Source: Bathymodiolus brooksi (Eukaryota > Mollusca > Bivalvia > Mytilida > Modiolidae). From it: a stretch of 64,000 nucleotides of DNA. Where the stretch lies: assembly GCA_963680875.1 (NCBI GenBank), contig OY804582.1, forward strand, positions 48,130,646 to 48,194,645, in the 5' to 3' direction. Each line of letters opens with the position of its first letter. Position 1 is the stretch's first letter. Shown here one piece after another: positions 22,318 through 33,979 of the stretch. Under the pieces are notes generated by a model. That model did no database searches and had not been told where the DNA came from. It worked only from the letters and a program-made list of their open reading frames with translations. Both the position numbers and the translations under genes were made by a program.

Positions 22318-24585
22318 ACCCAGTGTTGGTTATAGCCTGTCACTCGTGACTTTACACCCGATGTTGTTAATAGTTAGTCACTCCTGACTTGACGTCCGAT
22401 GCTGGTCATAATCTATCACTCGTGACTTGACACACGATGTTTGTCATATTCTGTCACTCGTGACTTGGCACACGCTATTGGTCATAGTCTGTCACTCAAG
22501 ACTTGACGTCCGATGTTGGTCATAGTCTATCACTCATGAATTGACACACGATGTTTGTCATAGTCTGCCACTCATGACTTGACACCCGATGTTGGTAATA
22601 GTCTGTCTCTCTTGAGTTGACGTCCGATGTTGGTAATAGTCTGTCACTCGTGACCTGACACCCAATGCGGATAATAGTCTGTCACTCGTGACTTGACACA
22701 CCATGTTTGTCATAGTGTATCACTCATGACTTGACACCCGATGTTGGTCGTGGTATGTTACTCGTGACTTGAAACCCGATATTGGTCATAGACTATCACT
22801 CGTGACTTGACACTCGATGTTGGTCATAGTTTGTCACTCGTGACTTGACGCCCGATGTTGGTCAGTCTGTCACTCGTGACATGATACCCAATGTTGTTCA
22901 TAGTCTAGCATTCGTGACTTGACACCCAATGTTGGTCACAGTCTGTCACTCGTGACCTGACGCACAATGTTTTTCATAGTCTGTCACTAGTGACTTGACG
23001 TCCGATGTTGGTCAGTCTGCCACTCGTGGATTGATTCTTGACGTTGATCATAGTCTGCCAATTGTGACTTGATGCTTGACGTTGATCATAGTCGGCCACT
23101 CGTGACTTGCCGCCCGATGTTGGTCATAGTCTGTCAGTTGTGACTTGACACCTGATGTTGGTCATAGTCTGTCACTCGTCACTTGACACCATATGTTGGT
23201 AATAGTCTGCCACTTGTGACTTGACACCCAATGTTGGTCATAGTCTGTTACTCACGACTTGACACCCGATGTTGGTAATAAGCTGTCACTCGTCACTCAA
23301 TGTTGGTCATAATCTGTCACTTGTGACTTGACCCCCGATATTGGTCAGTCTGTCACCCGTCACTTGACACTCAATGTTGGTCATAGTCTGTCACTTGTGA
23401 CTTGACACACAATGTTAATCATAGTCTGTCACTCGTCACTTGACACCAGATGTTGGTGATATTCTGTCACTCGTGACTTGATACCCGATGTTTGTCATAA
23501 TCTGTCACTCATGACTTGACACCCAATGTTGGTCGTGGTCTATCACTCGTGACTTGACACCCGATGTTGATCATAATCTGTCACTCGTGACCTGACACAC
23601 GATGTTTTTCAGTCTGTCACTCGTGACTTGACGTCCGATGCTGATCATAGTCTGTCACTCGTGGCTTGATTCTTGACGTTGATCATAGTCTGCCAATTGT
23701 GTCTTGACGCTTGACATTGATCATAGTCGGCTACTCGTGACTTGCCGCCCTATGTTGGTCATAGTCTGTCACATGTGACTTGACACCTGATGTTGGTCAT
23801 AGTCTGTCACTCGTCACTTGACACCCAATGTTGGTCATAGTTTGTTACTCATGACTTGACACCCGATGTTGGTAATAAGCTGTCACTCGTCACTCAATGT
23901 TGGTCATACTCTGTCACTTGTGACTTGAACCCCGATGTTGGTCAGTCTGTCACTCGTCACTTGACACTCAATGTTGGTCATAGTCTGTCACTTGTGACTT
24001 GACACCCAATGTTGGTCATAGTCTTTCTCTCTTGACTTGACCCCCGATGTTGGTAATAAGCTGTCACTCGTCACTTGACACTCAATGTTGGACATAGTCT
24101 GTCACTTGTGACTTGACACACAATGTTGGTCATAGTCTGTCACTCGTGACTTGACACCAGATGTTGGTAATATTCAGTCACTCGTGACTTGACACCCGAT
24201 GGTTGGTAATAGTCTGTCACTCGTGACCTGACACACGATGTTTTTCATAGTCTGCCACTCGTGACGTGACGTCCGATGCTGATCATAGTCTGTCACTTGT
24301 GACCTGACGTCCGATGTTGATCATAGTCTGTCACTTGTGACTTGACACCCAATGTTGGTCATAGTCTGTCACTCGTGACTTGACACTCAATGTTGGTTCT
24401 AGTCTGTCACTTGTGACTTGACACACAATGTTGGTAATAGTCTGTCACTCGTCACTTGACACCAGATGTTGGTAGTATTCAGTCACTCGTGACTTGACAC
24501 CCGATGTTGGTAATAGTCTTTCACTCGTGACTTGACACCCGATGTTGATAATAGTCTGTCACTTGTGACTTGACACCCGATGTTG
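22318..24585 (+). repeat. Minisatellite, 38-bp unit with palindromic core, about 60 copies
   Basis: The consensus unit contains GTCACTCGTGACTTGACACC followed by CGATGTTGGTCATAGTCT. Units diverge (CTTGTGAC, CGTCAC, GACGTCCGATG variants) and vary by a few bases. Copy number is estimated from the 2.27-kb span. Each unit carries the inverted repeat GTCAC-N2-GTGAC. A larger repeat of about 635 bp is visible: the unusual unit gattcttgacgttgatcata occurs at 23033 and 23668. It starts about 190 bp after the SLC6 stop codon. Confidence 0.95.
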
Positions 24586-26500
24586 AATTCACACCCGGTT
24601 TTTGATGGAGTTTGTTTTGCTTATTTCTTTAGTTTATCAAATAAAGTTGTATGTAATACATCTCGCCGCTGGCAGGAATTGAACAACAATAGTGCATAGG
24701 TATTAACTTTAGTCTATAAACTTGAGAACAACTGGTGTATATATAGTATAGTTTAAAACAATAGGTGAAGTCTATGACTAAGTGTTTTGTGTACGATAGG
24801 TCCAACTGTGTTCCCACATATAATGCAGATATTTTGATTTCCCGACATATTTCGACTTCTTATCTACTGCCCTGTATCACAAAATAAGAATAAACTTACT
24901 ACGAAAAGGCACAAGAAGGAACCTATTCAGAATTAGGTCCAGCAGATTGGACTAGTTCTTCCGATTTGCCGAGACATTTGCATCTTCTTCTGAACTAGTG
25001 AATCGAATGGCGCCAAAAACCAAAAGCAATAATAGACCCTAGAAGATCACCTTCCCGGATAGCGCTAAGCAGTTGCTAGAGCCATCTAAGATGACCGCTA
25101 AGTTCTCTTATTGGATGTGATATGTCCATGCTCTTCGTTTGTACTACTGCATCAACTGTGACCAAACATAACAATCATAGCCCCTATTTCGTCGAATATG
25201 CATAGATTTTTGTCAAACAGCATCAATAAATAAATTGATCTCCTTTTTACATCAAACAAGGTGCTCACGAATGTAATTTAATGCTCAGATTGTATTAAGC
25301 AAAATAAACGTTTCGAATTCAACGATGAAAGACAAACATATGATGTTTGGATATATCAATGGGGGACATATAATGGAAATATATGTTAATATTATTATCT
25401 ATTTTCAGTAAATTCTCCTTGTGGAAAATTCGTAGCAAGGTCAAATATGATACAGTACGCATACATGCACAATCACTGTAACTCGCGCAAAAAATCTGGG
25501 ATCTATCAATAATAAATGCAATTGACAAAACAATGGATAGTATTGTGTAACTGTTGTGGTCGACTATAAATAAATCCGTTTAAATAATTAGACAATGCTT
25601 CTGTTAAAATCATACATACTTTACGCGGTATACTTGTTTTAGATGTAATGGTACACTCGATTACCTATATTGTATGACATATAATACATCTAACCTATGC
25701 AACAAGTTGTGACTTTTTTGTTTTTTTCTGTTTTATTTATTTATATATACATTTCAATGCTAAGAAATACATAAGATTGCTAAGATTGTTAGGATGATAG
25801 TAAATAGTGTAGAATTTTTGAATTTTTGATTGACACAAAGATGTCACATTGATTTAACAATATATTTAAATTGTAGATATGTTTAACAAATGTATAGATT
25901 TCAATCAATCATAATTATATAAATAAAGAAAATAATAGTAAAAGCAAAATTTTACACAGCATATTTCAAAGTCTTAAATATCTCTACCAATAGTGGGTAG
26001 AATATTAAAAAGTCCACACAATTACTCAACAACAGTTTAAGAAAACAAATAATCTTTGCCATGTTCATTTATTAATTTAATATATTTAAAGGATTTGTAA
26101 GCTTTCAAGCTGTGGCCTAGTCATTTGTACAAGTATTTCACTAAAGACTGTGATTATGTAAATTAAACAAGTTTTCGTTCAGTAATGTCGCTGGGAACTT
26201 TCATATAATGAGCACCTTAAGATAACTACATGTTCAAGCAAAATAGTTCCACTTGTCAACAAATTAAGTTTATAATCACAAAATTATCTACTTCCTGCTC
26301 AACTAAGTATATAATATTGTTTCATCTACTCATTAAATAACGAGGGTAATCAATGTGTTTTACAAAGAAGTCTATTTAACAATGTGTATTATGAAAGAAA
26401 GTTTAAACAGTAAACAGTGATGGTCAACTATTCCACCAATATCGACAACACGATCGAATTATATCTCATCTTAACTCACCTGAACACAAAATAAGAACAC
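24586..26500. other. Intergenic, AT-rich; no gene seen
   Basis: An AATAAA at about 24640 may be a distal polyadenylation signal for the SLC6 gene. Short reading frames here have no recognisable motif or splice context. Nothing else is supported. Confidence 0.6.
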
Positions 26501-26765
26501 GACATATGACTATGGAAATCAAGGTCCTGTCTTGGCAACACTATTTCAGTAATATAGTGGCGGTCAGTTTTATAGATGGAGGAAACCGGAGTATTCCGCA
26601 AGTCACTGACAAACTTTATCACACAATGCTGTTTCTAGCACACCTCACATTGAGCGGTATTAGAAGTCACATTTTTAGTGGTTATAGGCACTGATTGCAC
26701 GGATAGTTGTAAATCCAACCACCATACCAACACGACCACGACGGCCCCGCCAAAATTGGCTAAGG
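26501..26765. mobile_element. SINE-like repeat R2, copy
   Basis: It contains gtggcggtcagttttataga, tggaggaaaccggagtattc and, further on, ccataccaacacgaccacga. These correspond to R2 motifs, partly as reverse complements of the head at 3790-3860. Confidence 0.55.
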
Positions 26766-27929
26766 TTTGTTGTCTATATACAAGGAAGATTGACTCACGT
26801 TTTAATAATAAATAGATAGGTGATTTGGTAAAGTGATTAAATTAGTCTTGAGTTTGACCATCAATAATATAATAATATTCACAAGTTAATCCATTGTAAA
26901 CATATCTATTTTAATGTTTCCACCTAGTAGCGTCATCCGTTTTACATTTATATATAAATATTGTACCTAACATATGGGAGTCAGCATAAAAAAGGAGATA
27001 AAATATGTCATTTGAATGAAAAAACAACAAATCTGAAAAAAGCAACATGGACAATAACAGCTTGATAATTATGCTTAGGTTGAGTTCACGCACGTATTGC
27101 TAATACGTTCAGTCATCTTTTTGGGTATCAGTGTATTTGCTTATAACAAATTTGAAGATTTAATAGAATTTAAGATTTCTGAAAAAATAAAATTGCAAAT
27201 AATTTGTATAATAGAGCATATTGGAATCGGAGAGAACAGAAATGTGTAGGAAAGAACCTCTTGAAAATAAATCATTTGCACATTTCCGGCTTTGATTCTA
27301 AAATTATACGTTTTACAGGATTTACTTTCCTGTGAGGCAAAATAGTCCCCTTTCATGCAAAGCTCAATAAAATTAACATATTTCCCCTATAATTTGTTTC
27401 AAACTGTTAATGTTGTAGCAACTTGTGAATGATTTACTTACTATACAATTATCCTCTGATATTTTACATTGTTCAAATATCCACAAATTATGAGAAAATA
27501 TATTCAAATGCGTTGTTATTTCCATTATTCTTGCCAGACCGAGAACCAGATTGTCCGTTGTAAGGGAAACAACTCGTATGAAAAAGATATAAAAACGTAT
27601 AAATTTAGAATCAGATCGGGAATGTGGAAAAGGTATATTGTATATATACAGTGTATATGTTTGGAAAACTGCACGTAAAAGACAACATTATGTACAACAC
27701 TTTCTAACAACCTCTATATAATGGATAGCACCAGAAAATATGGTTAGCAACTGGTCATCAAAGACATCTTCTAACAAACGGGTGCTCATTAGAAACTGTA
27801 TGATGTACGTATATAATATTTAGTATTAACCTAATATCACAAGTTACTTTGAGATCCAGTGGGACATACATATTGTATGGTTGTCACCTGCTTAGATGTT
27901 TGTATAATATACTTTATTTCATGTGACTG
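26766..27929. other. Intergenic; no gene seen
   Basis: AT-rich sequence without a recognisable coding domain, RNA gene or clear repeat. Confidence 0.5.
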
Positions 27930-28112
27930 TATAATGAACACCGAAGAGGGCATCGAGAGACTGGCAACATTGAGTACACAAGACACAGGACGGAGAAAAA
28001 CAAAACAAATGATAAAAACACAATATAGAAAGCTATAAAGATGAGCAACCATCAAATTACCAGTGGTGAACCTAGGTTGTTGTTTCCTGCTTCTTGTAAG
28101 ACACCCGCCGTG
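27930..28112 (-). repeat. R1-type copy containing a single unexpanded minisatellite monomer
   Basis: On the minus strand it reads cgggtgtcttacaagaagca, aggttcaccactgg, agctttctatattgtg, catttgttttgtttttctcc, gtcctgtgtcttgtgt, ctcaatgttgccagtc and gccctcttcggtgttc. This parallels the left flank and one monomer of the array at 10128-10321 over its length. Only one monomer is present here. Confidence 0.75.
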
Positions 28113-28904
28113 TTGCTCATATAGCATTGAACAGTTCAGTAAGAGTTTGCTCAGTAATATAGGATTCTTAGTGCAGAATGACTAATATAACTTCTACACT
28201 TTGACGATTAGATTTCGGAAATACTTTGCCACGAAAAAAACCCAACTAAATTATGAACAGTACACTAACGTCAGTTCCTTGTTTGTTCAAATCATGACTT
28301 TACAAGACCCAATTATGATTATATTTAAAAGAGGAAGAAAGAAACATTTACTACATTTCTTAATGATTTCCTTCTATTGCATTTCATTTGTTACTACATG
28401 TAGACCAGCAGTGTTAAGTAGCATACATACAAATAAAGTCCAACATAAAATCATGTAAATATATAGTATCATTGGGTTTGCTTTGTGGAAATGAATTTCT
28501 CAGAGCAATACCATATCGAAAGCGAAGCACGAGTTGCAATGATAAGTAAATGTCGAGCAAAGATAAAGTTAGATATGAGAAAGAGAACCACCGGAAAAGT
28601 ATAATGAAAAAAAAGAAGGCTACAAAAATTGGCGGGAATATCTCATTTCATAGGATGAGTGCATTAATTTGTCTGTGTTACATTCGTACTATTATTTACT
28701 GTTTAAAGTCTTCTCAAGTAACTGCTATAATCTTTTCATTTTTACTTCTAATCTATATGTTCCTGGTGTTGTTTGTGATACTGCCCCAGGTTTATATTTT
28801 GCATTTCTTTCTTCCGATGTTCCTCAGTTGTCTTCTCTTGACTAATAAATTCGTCTTTAATTTACGGTGTAGGGTTAGAATGGTATTTGACGCGACTTGA
28901 ATAT
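28113..28904. other. Intergenic; no gene seen
   Basis: A 116-codon frame at 28550-28900 encodes a basic start and a hydrophobic stretch. It has no family resemblance and no splice or repeat context that supports it. Confidence 0.45.
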
Positions 28905-29200
28905 TTCAGGTATATGGTGGCGATCAAATCTATTCATGGAGGAAATCTGAGCATTCTGATAATACCACCGACCTGTCCTAAGTCGCTGACAAACTGTATC
29001 ACATAATGTTTCATCGAATATCTATTGGTTACGTATGCAGTTTTAAGTCCAACAATTGTTGGATCATGATCACGACGTCCCCTTTACATATAAAATAAAA
29101 TAAATATAGTGTAACTTCTTGAGGACAGTGAGTGAGTGATTGTTGATTAGTACCAACACAGCAATTTTTCAGCTATATCATGTCGAGAACAAGTTAACTT
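28905..29200. mobile_element. SINE-like repeat R2, diverged copy or copies
   Basis: It contains atatggtggcgatcaaatct, ggaggaaatctgagcattc, caacaattgttggatcatga and ttttcagctatatcatgtcg. The matches to R2 are recognisable but diverged. Confidence 0.5.
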
Positions 29201-29204
29201 GCAA

Positions 29205-29385
29205 TGAAATGATAATCAGGTCCGCTTTGTACTAGTCCAACACGCTTAGTTGGATTGTTATAGTGCTAGCTCAGTAAAACAACATTCCGTGGGTAGACAT
29301 GTCACTCCGCTCGGACACATTATCCTTATTCTGAGCCAACAAGATATTTGCCCTTAATCCATGTTTAGTGGAGAAGCAACAAATA
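29205..29385 (-). mobile_element. tRNA-derived SINE R3, inverted copy
   Basis: It reads tagtgctagctcagtaaaac, gtgggtagacatgtcactcc and tagtggagaagcaacaaata on the plus strand. These are reverse complements of the R3 body at 6585-6760, in matching order. Confidence 0.75.
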
Positions 29386-30344
29386 CATTTTTTGTAATTT
29401 TAATGTCACATACTGTCAATAAATTGAAAATTGGACATTGTAGCACGAATTCAGTGTGTTTGTTTTACTTGGTCAGTCGAAATCTACATGCATTTAGTTG
29501 CATGCAAGTTGCATGCGTGCCAAAAACTATCATGTCACTGAAATTTTTCCTTGAATAATATTTCATAATTACATTTTATGAAGCACACATTTCCGCAGTT
29601 TTCATGTTTGTTTGTTTCATGGTGTTTCAACAATATTTCAGTTATATCGTGCGTGTAGCGTTTCCGTTTTTTATCGGAATAGACGTCCTTGCAATAAAGA
29701 GAAAAAGGGGTAGATACTTTTAGTAAAATTGTGTTGCTTATTTAGACAGATTCTTATGACCAATAGTTTCTTTTTAGCAACGACAATATCCGTTTTGTAA
29801 ATATGGCTGACGTGGAAATTGCAATACGTCAATCGATTTGAAAATAACACACACCGTAAAGGGAGATACATTTTATTTTGGGTATGATATTTACAAGTTG
29901 CTAACCGGCAGAAGTGATGGAATATCATAATTCCTCATTGTAATGATGTACATTCAACGTTTGCTTTTTACGATTTACGATTTACGACTGCTCCGACCTA
30001 GTCGGTAATTTGCGACCAAAAATGTCGCATATCGGAAGTCGGTAAACGGTCGTAAATCGCAAAGACAGTCGTACGACTAAGTTTACGATTTACGAGTTTT
30101 TTTTTAAACTGACAGCTGTTTGACATTTAGAAAGCTGAAGCATTTTAGACTTATCCTCCTTTTAGCATAGCAAATCAAAAAGATTGTAACTTGAGTGGGA
30201 TGATATACAAAAGATAACGTGTATAATTAGTATGACGTCGGCCAAATAAAGATGCAAATAAAGTGAGGCAGCTGTAGCGCCCAAATTAAGGGGAAGGGAA
30301 CCTCTGTTGCCAGTACAAAACATTTATACAATACTTTGATTAGT
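29386..30344. other. Intergenic; CpG-rich TTACGA cluster at 29965-30100
   Basis: About 130 bp are crowded with tttacga/tcgtaa words and CpG (acgatttacgatttacgact ... gtcgtacgactaagtttacg), with partial self-complementarity. The surroundings are AT-rich and I see nothing else. Confidence 0.5.
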
Positions 30345-30575
30345 CTCCAGGAGCTGTTTCTGAGCCGGTTGAATAACTTTTGGTGAAGTATAAATGTATC
30401 TAGTGTAGCAGTCTGATGACCACTTACCTAAAGTTGGATTAAATGATCCTCAAGTCTAGGTGCATGAGCAGATGTAGCTACTCCAATTCTGAAAGAGTGA
30501 CCATTATAATCACTAGACAAACCTAACTTATCGAGCAACAGTTTAATATATAAGTAAGGGTAATAACAAAATTAC
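30345..30575 (-). pseudogene. DIRS-like tyrosine recombinase, C-terminal catalytic fragment
   Basis: The minus strand encodes LLLDKLGLSSDYNGHSFRIG, then VATSAHAPRLEDHLIQ. After a frameshift it continues with GKWSSDCYTRYIYTSPKVI-like sequence. The GHSFRIG..T and the downstream W.SD.Y..YI motif are the active-site His-x-x-Arg and Tyr regions of tyrosine recombinases used by DIRS/Ngaro-type elements. The frame break shows it is dead. Confidence 0.75.
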
Positions 30576-30951
30576 CGAACTCCGAACAATCTTTCAAAGG
30601 GAAAGTCAAAACTCATAAGTATATGGGAAAACCGTAATGACCCTGACTTGGTACAGGCATTTCCAAAGAAATGGTGGGCTGAAACAGATCTTACGGCGCC
30701 AAACCTACCGCTTTCATTACGGTTCAAATGTTCCGGTTGTCACTATGGCAGCATTTATAACAATACTGGAACAATATAGGTAAAATAGTAGCTAACGCAG
30801 TACTAAATCCAGTGAGGAGGGTGAAACATTTATCGTGAACCATCTCCATCAACGACCACGAGTCCCCTGAAGTAACAAATAATTAAATGGTCAAAGGTTT
30901 CTTTTAATCTGATAAAAAAATGTTCAGTGTCAAAAGATTCTAGAGATTGCC
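30576..30951. repeat. Dispersed repeat inside the recombinase remnant
   Basis: Contains cctgacttggtacaggcatt and aagaaatggtgggctgaaac, matching motifs at 20210-20250 and, weakly, 3021-3058. It separates the two parts of the recombinase remnant. Confidence 0.45.
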
Positions 30952-31263
30952 TTATCTGAAAACAGAGCAACTAGCATAACCTGTTTTATCAAGTAGAATA
31001 CGTATACCTTGTCTAAAAGCACACCTATCAGTTATTTGAAGATCATTTAAACATAAATTATAATCAAGGTCCAACTGATTTAAAATTGTGAATTCTCCGC
31101 ATTTTAAAAATCCAATAAAATCTGCATAAGACAAGGGGAACCCACAGGTTGAATGGGTACACAGGGGTAATATATCATTTCTATAAACTACAATTATGCT
31201 GTGATTTATATTTAATAACAAGACGCAATAAGAAGAGTTTGAAGATACCAAAGAGACAATCAT
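30952..31263 (-). pseudogene. Tyrosine recombinase, N-terminal/core fragment, with R1 end at 31231-31268
   Basis: The minus strand encodes FIGFLKCGEFTILNQLDLDY followed by NLCLNDLQI. This resembles the core-domain start (GFLRCGE-like) of DIRS-type recombinases. The first residues come from an R1-type end (ttgtctctttggtatcttca on the minus strand). It is likely part of the same relic as 30345-30575. Confidence 0.55.
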
Positions 31264-31268
31264 ACCTA

Positions 31269-31879
31269 TGTTGTAAGCAGGAAGATGTACATATAATGTT
31301 AATATGAAAAGTAGTACCTTACTTGAACCTGTTTTAATTATAATGATAGACTTTTAGAGCACACGTTCCAGTGCCAGATAAAGAACAGGGCTTGGTGAAC
31401 TACATTCAGGGGTCGCCAGAAATTAAGCTACTGCATTTGTAAATGAAGAATGCAAGTGTGCTGAATTATCCCTTTAAATATGAATTAATGAATGTTTAAT
31501 AATAACAATAAAATGTTGGTCTTGCCCATTACATCAATTTGTTGGTACTGGCATTCCTGATTACAATGACACTACTTCATACTCGCTTAGGACCTGTACA
31601 GGAAATCGGTCCTTCCATCGACACTTTCGTCCTTTTGGAATAGCCTTATAATCTTATTTCAAGCCTCTGAAATTCGTGCTTTTGTTAACTATAGCTGGTA
31701 CCTCACTGTATTTACAGCAAACGGAATAATTAGCCGGTCCTGATTCGTTCCTATTTATATTTTACTGGTGACCAGTTCTAACTACCCATTCATTCAAACT
31801 ATGGTATCCCCTGGTTACTCATGCAATGTTTGGGTTCAAACAAGTTTTAAGTGTATGTTGTGTACATCGTTGTGTGCCT
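31269..31879. other. Intergenic; no gene seen
   Basis: No recognisable coding or repeat structure. Confidence 0.5.
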
Positions 31880-32125
31880 TTTTCTGGATCAACAAAATTA
31901 CCAAACGTAATATTTCTTAGTAAAGCCAACATCATCTATAAAGCGGGAGATGAAATTAAAGGTAAATGACCGGGATAGCTTATTTATATTTCTCTTGAGA
32001 AGCCACTGTAGGCTGTGGGCATCACACGAATAAATGAACAAGTCGGTCAGAAGAGGTGCACAGTTGGTACCTATAGTCATCCATCATATAGTTTGTGTGG
32101 GCGACATCATAAATTGATCGACCAT
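31880..32125 (-). pseudogene. Penelope-like element reverse transcriptase fragment
   Basis: The minus strand encodes MTIGTNCAPLLTDLFIYSCD, then LLKRNINKLSRSFTFNF and RFIDDVGF. GTNCAPLLADLF-like and YIDDV-like motifs are characteristic of Penelope-like reverse transcriptases; the second contains catalytic aspartates. About 60 codons are open and the flanking coding sequence is interrupted. Confidence 0.75.
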
Positions 32126-33712
32126 CACAAGGATTTCCAGCACTCAATTATTTCTGGACATCTTTCTGATGGATCTATTATACCATTAATTCTTTGATTC
32201 TGGTTTGTACTGAATAGCTACCAGGGTAGAAGGATCCCGGATGGAGGAAGATGTCCCCCTGTCCACACCCCAGCAAACTAAAGTGAGGGTACTAGTTATT
32301 GTCTCCCCCTTTTTGGCTAAAATTGGCTAAATATGAGCTGATGAATTATGACATTTCACTTGACGGACAGTTCATGTGTGTATTCCGTCACATATAAATA
32401 TCAATAATATTCTTTTTTGGCTGTAATCACTGATTATAAATGTCTTATGTTATGACATTCTATACTGTTTACAGAGACATGGTAAATAAGCTTAGTATGA
32501 CACGTAGGTGATTATAACGATAACTAGTTGTTGTATTTTAACAATGACTTCAACATTATACAAAGACTTTAAAAGGTTGTGATAGAAAAAAAAAGATTAC
32601 GAGCTCGTGTCTTTGTTTGGTATATGAAAATAAACTTTAAATAAATATTTTATTTATGATAATGAACTTACTTACAATGTTTCATAAAAACCTCAAAATA
32701 ATTTTATATTATAGAACTTTAAATTATTGTATGCTTCATTTTGTTCGGATTTCATTCATACTCTTAGTCTATTCATCTCACACTACATTCTCTGTTTACC
32801 TGTTCGTCATGGATAAAAATAGGTAAATCAGTAAACATCACCACCTTTAAAATAAATGTTATTTATAAACAACGTCAGAGATGATTTAAGAGCAATTCTA
32901 TGTAATGACCAACATGGGTCGGAAATGGTATATCACGAATTTTGAAAGTTGTTAGACACAATGATAGCCTTGCATTAGAGTAACAAAACCTTGCAATGTT
33001 TTCCGGTAAAACATTCTCGTTACCATAGCAACAACTATTTATCTATATATGAAATCTGTTGACCTAATGGTAGTTGCCATATCGCTTATATTCAATAAAA
33101 ACATATATTTATACTGGTTTTGACAGCTGCTTCTGTATCAATTGATGATCTGAATATGTTCATCTAACAATATAGAAAATATTAGTGATTCTAATGCTTT
33201 CGTTTTTTAAAAAGGCTTATTGAAAGTTAGTTTCCTTAGGTTAATATGGGAAAATCACAGGCAAATTCAAATCAGTCTTACATAAAAACGCAGCATAGGA
33301 AATTGTTCATATTTTGCTATTAGCCTTGGTTACATATGTACAAACTAACAACAAATTATCTCAATGGGGATTTTTGTCACTAATTAATAATCCCTTGGAC
33401 AAAATCTATGTAATTTGCCATCTGTGCCCCAAAACAATTCTTAGAAAATACTCATTGAACAGCCTCCGTGAACTCAGTACTAAATCTGGATACAAGAAAT
33501 CGTATTCAGAATACAAATTGTCTATAATGTAACAGGTGGGGCCCCTACAGTGTGTGAAATATTTATTTTAGCTTTATTTTGAATAAGAGTTATCTTTCTC
33601 TGTATCTAAGTGAACTCTCCTTCTAGGAGGTATGTTAAGTCCTTAAAATGATTTGCTTACACGATTTATCTCCGTATAGCATCATGAATTACAGAATATC
33701 AATGAAATACAG
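32126..33712. other. Intergenic or upstream of next gene; no feature supported
   Basis: AT-rich. A 72-codon frame at 33314-33532 contains a CHLC pair but has no further support. It could be an upstream exon of the next gene, and I cannot show that. Confidence 0.4.
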
Positions 33713-33979
33713 GTATTTTGTGTAACAAAAAGGACTTGAAATGTAGGAGAAACATGGCTTGTTATTTTAATTACTTTGTTGACTCTGTAGAATGTTCGAA
33801 TGATAATGTTATTCTGAAAGATCATGCTGAGAAGGAGATACAAATAGTTATTACAGAATGTGGTATATTGCCAGACAATGTCAATGAAAGTTCTTTAAAC
33901 ATTTGTTCTACACATTTCTCTCATATCCTTGAAAGAAATGTTAAAAGAAGCAGAAGAATTTATTGTGAAATTCCTCCAT
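33713..33979 (+). CDS. First recognised exon of the transposon-derived gene
   Basis: Either an internal exon after the acceptor aaatacag (33711-33712) or a first exon with ATG at 33754. It encodes ICSTHFSHILERNVKRSRRI then YCEIPP. I chose the donor at 33980 (gtatca) because it is in phase 1 and exon 52400 needs phase 1, giving ...EIPPSVCASCRK. The open frame continues to 33999 if unspliced. Cys/His spacing suggests a zinc-binding N-terminus. Confidence 0.45.

Noticed and set aside
22318..24585. CRISPR-like look of short regular repeats
   Set aside because: There are no unique spacers: units abut directly and all positions vary gradually. The genome is animal. It is a minisatellite.
28550..28900. 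116-codon frame with a hydrophobic segment
   Set aside because: No recognisable family, no conserved motif and no splice or promoter context.
33314..33532. 72-codon frame with CHLC, possibly an N-terminal zinc-finger exon of the transposon-derived gene
   Set aside because: It has a single CxxC pair and no clear splice partner. It is kept only as a remote possibility.
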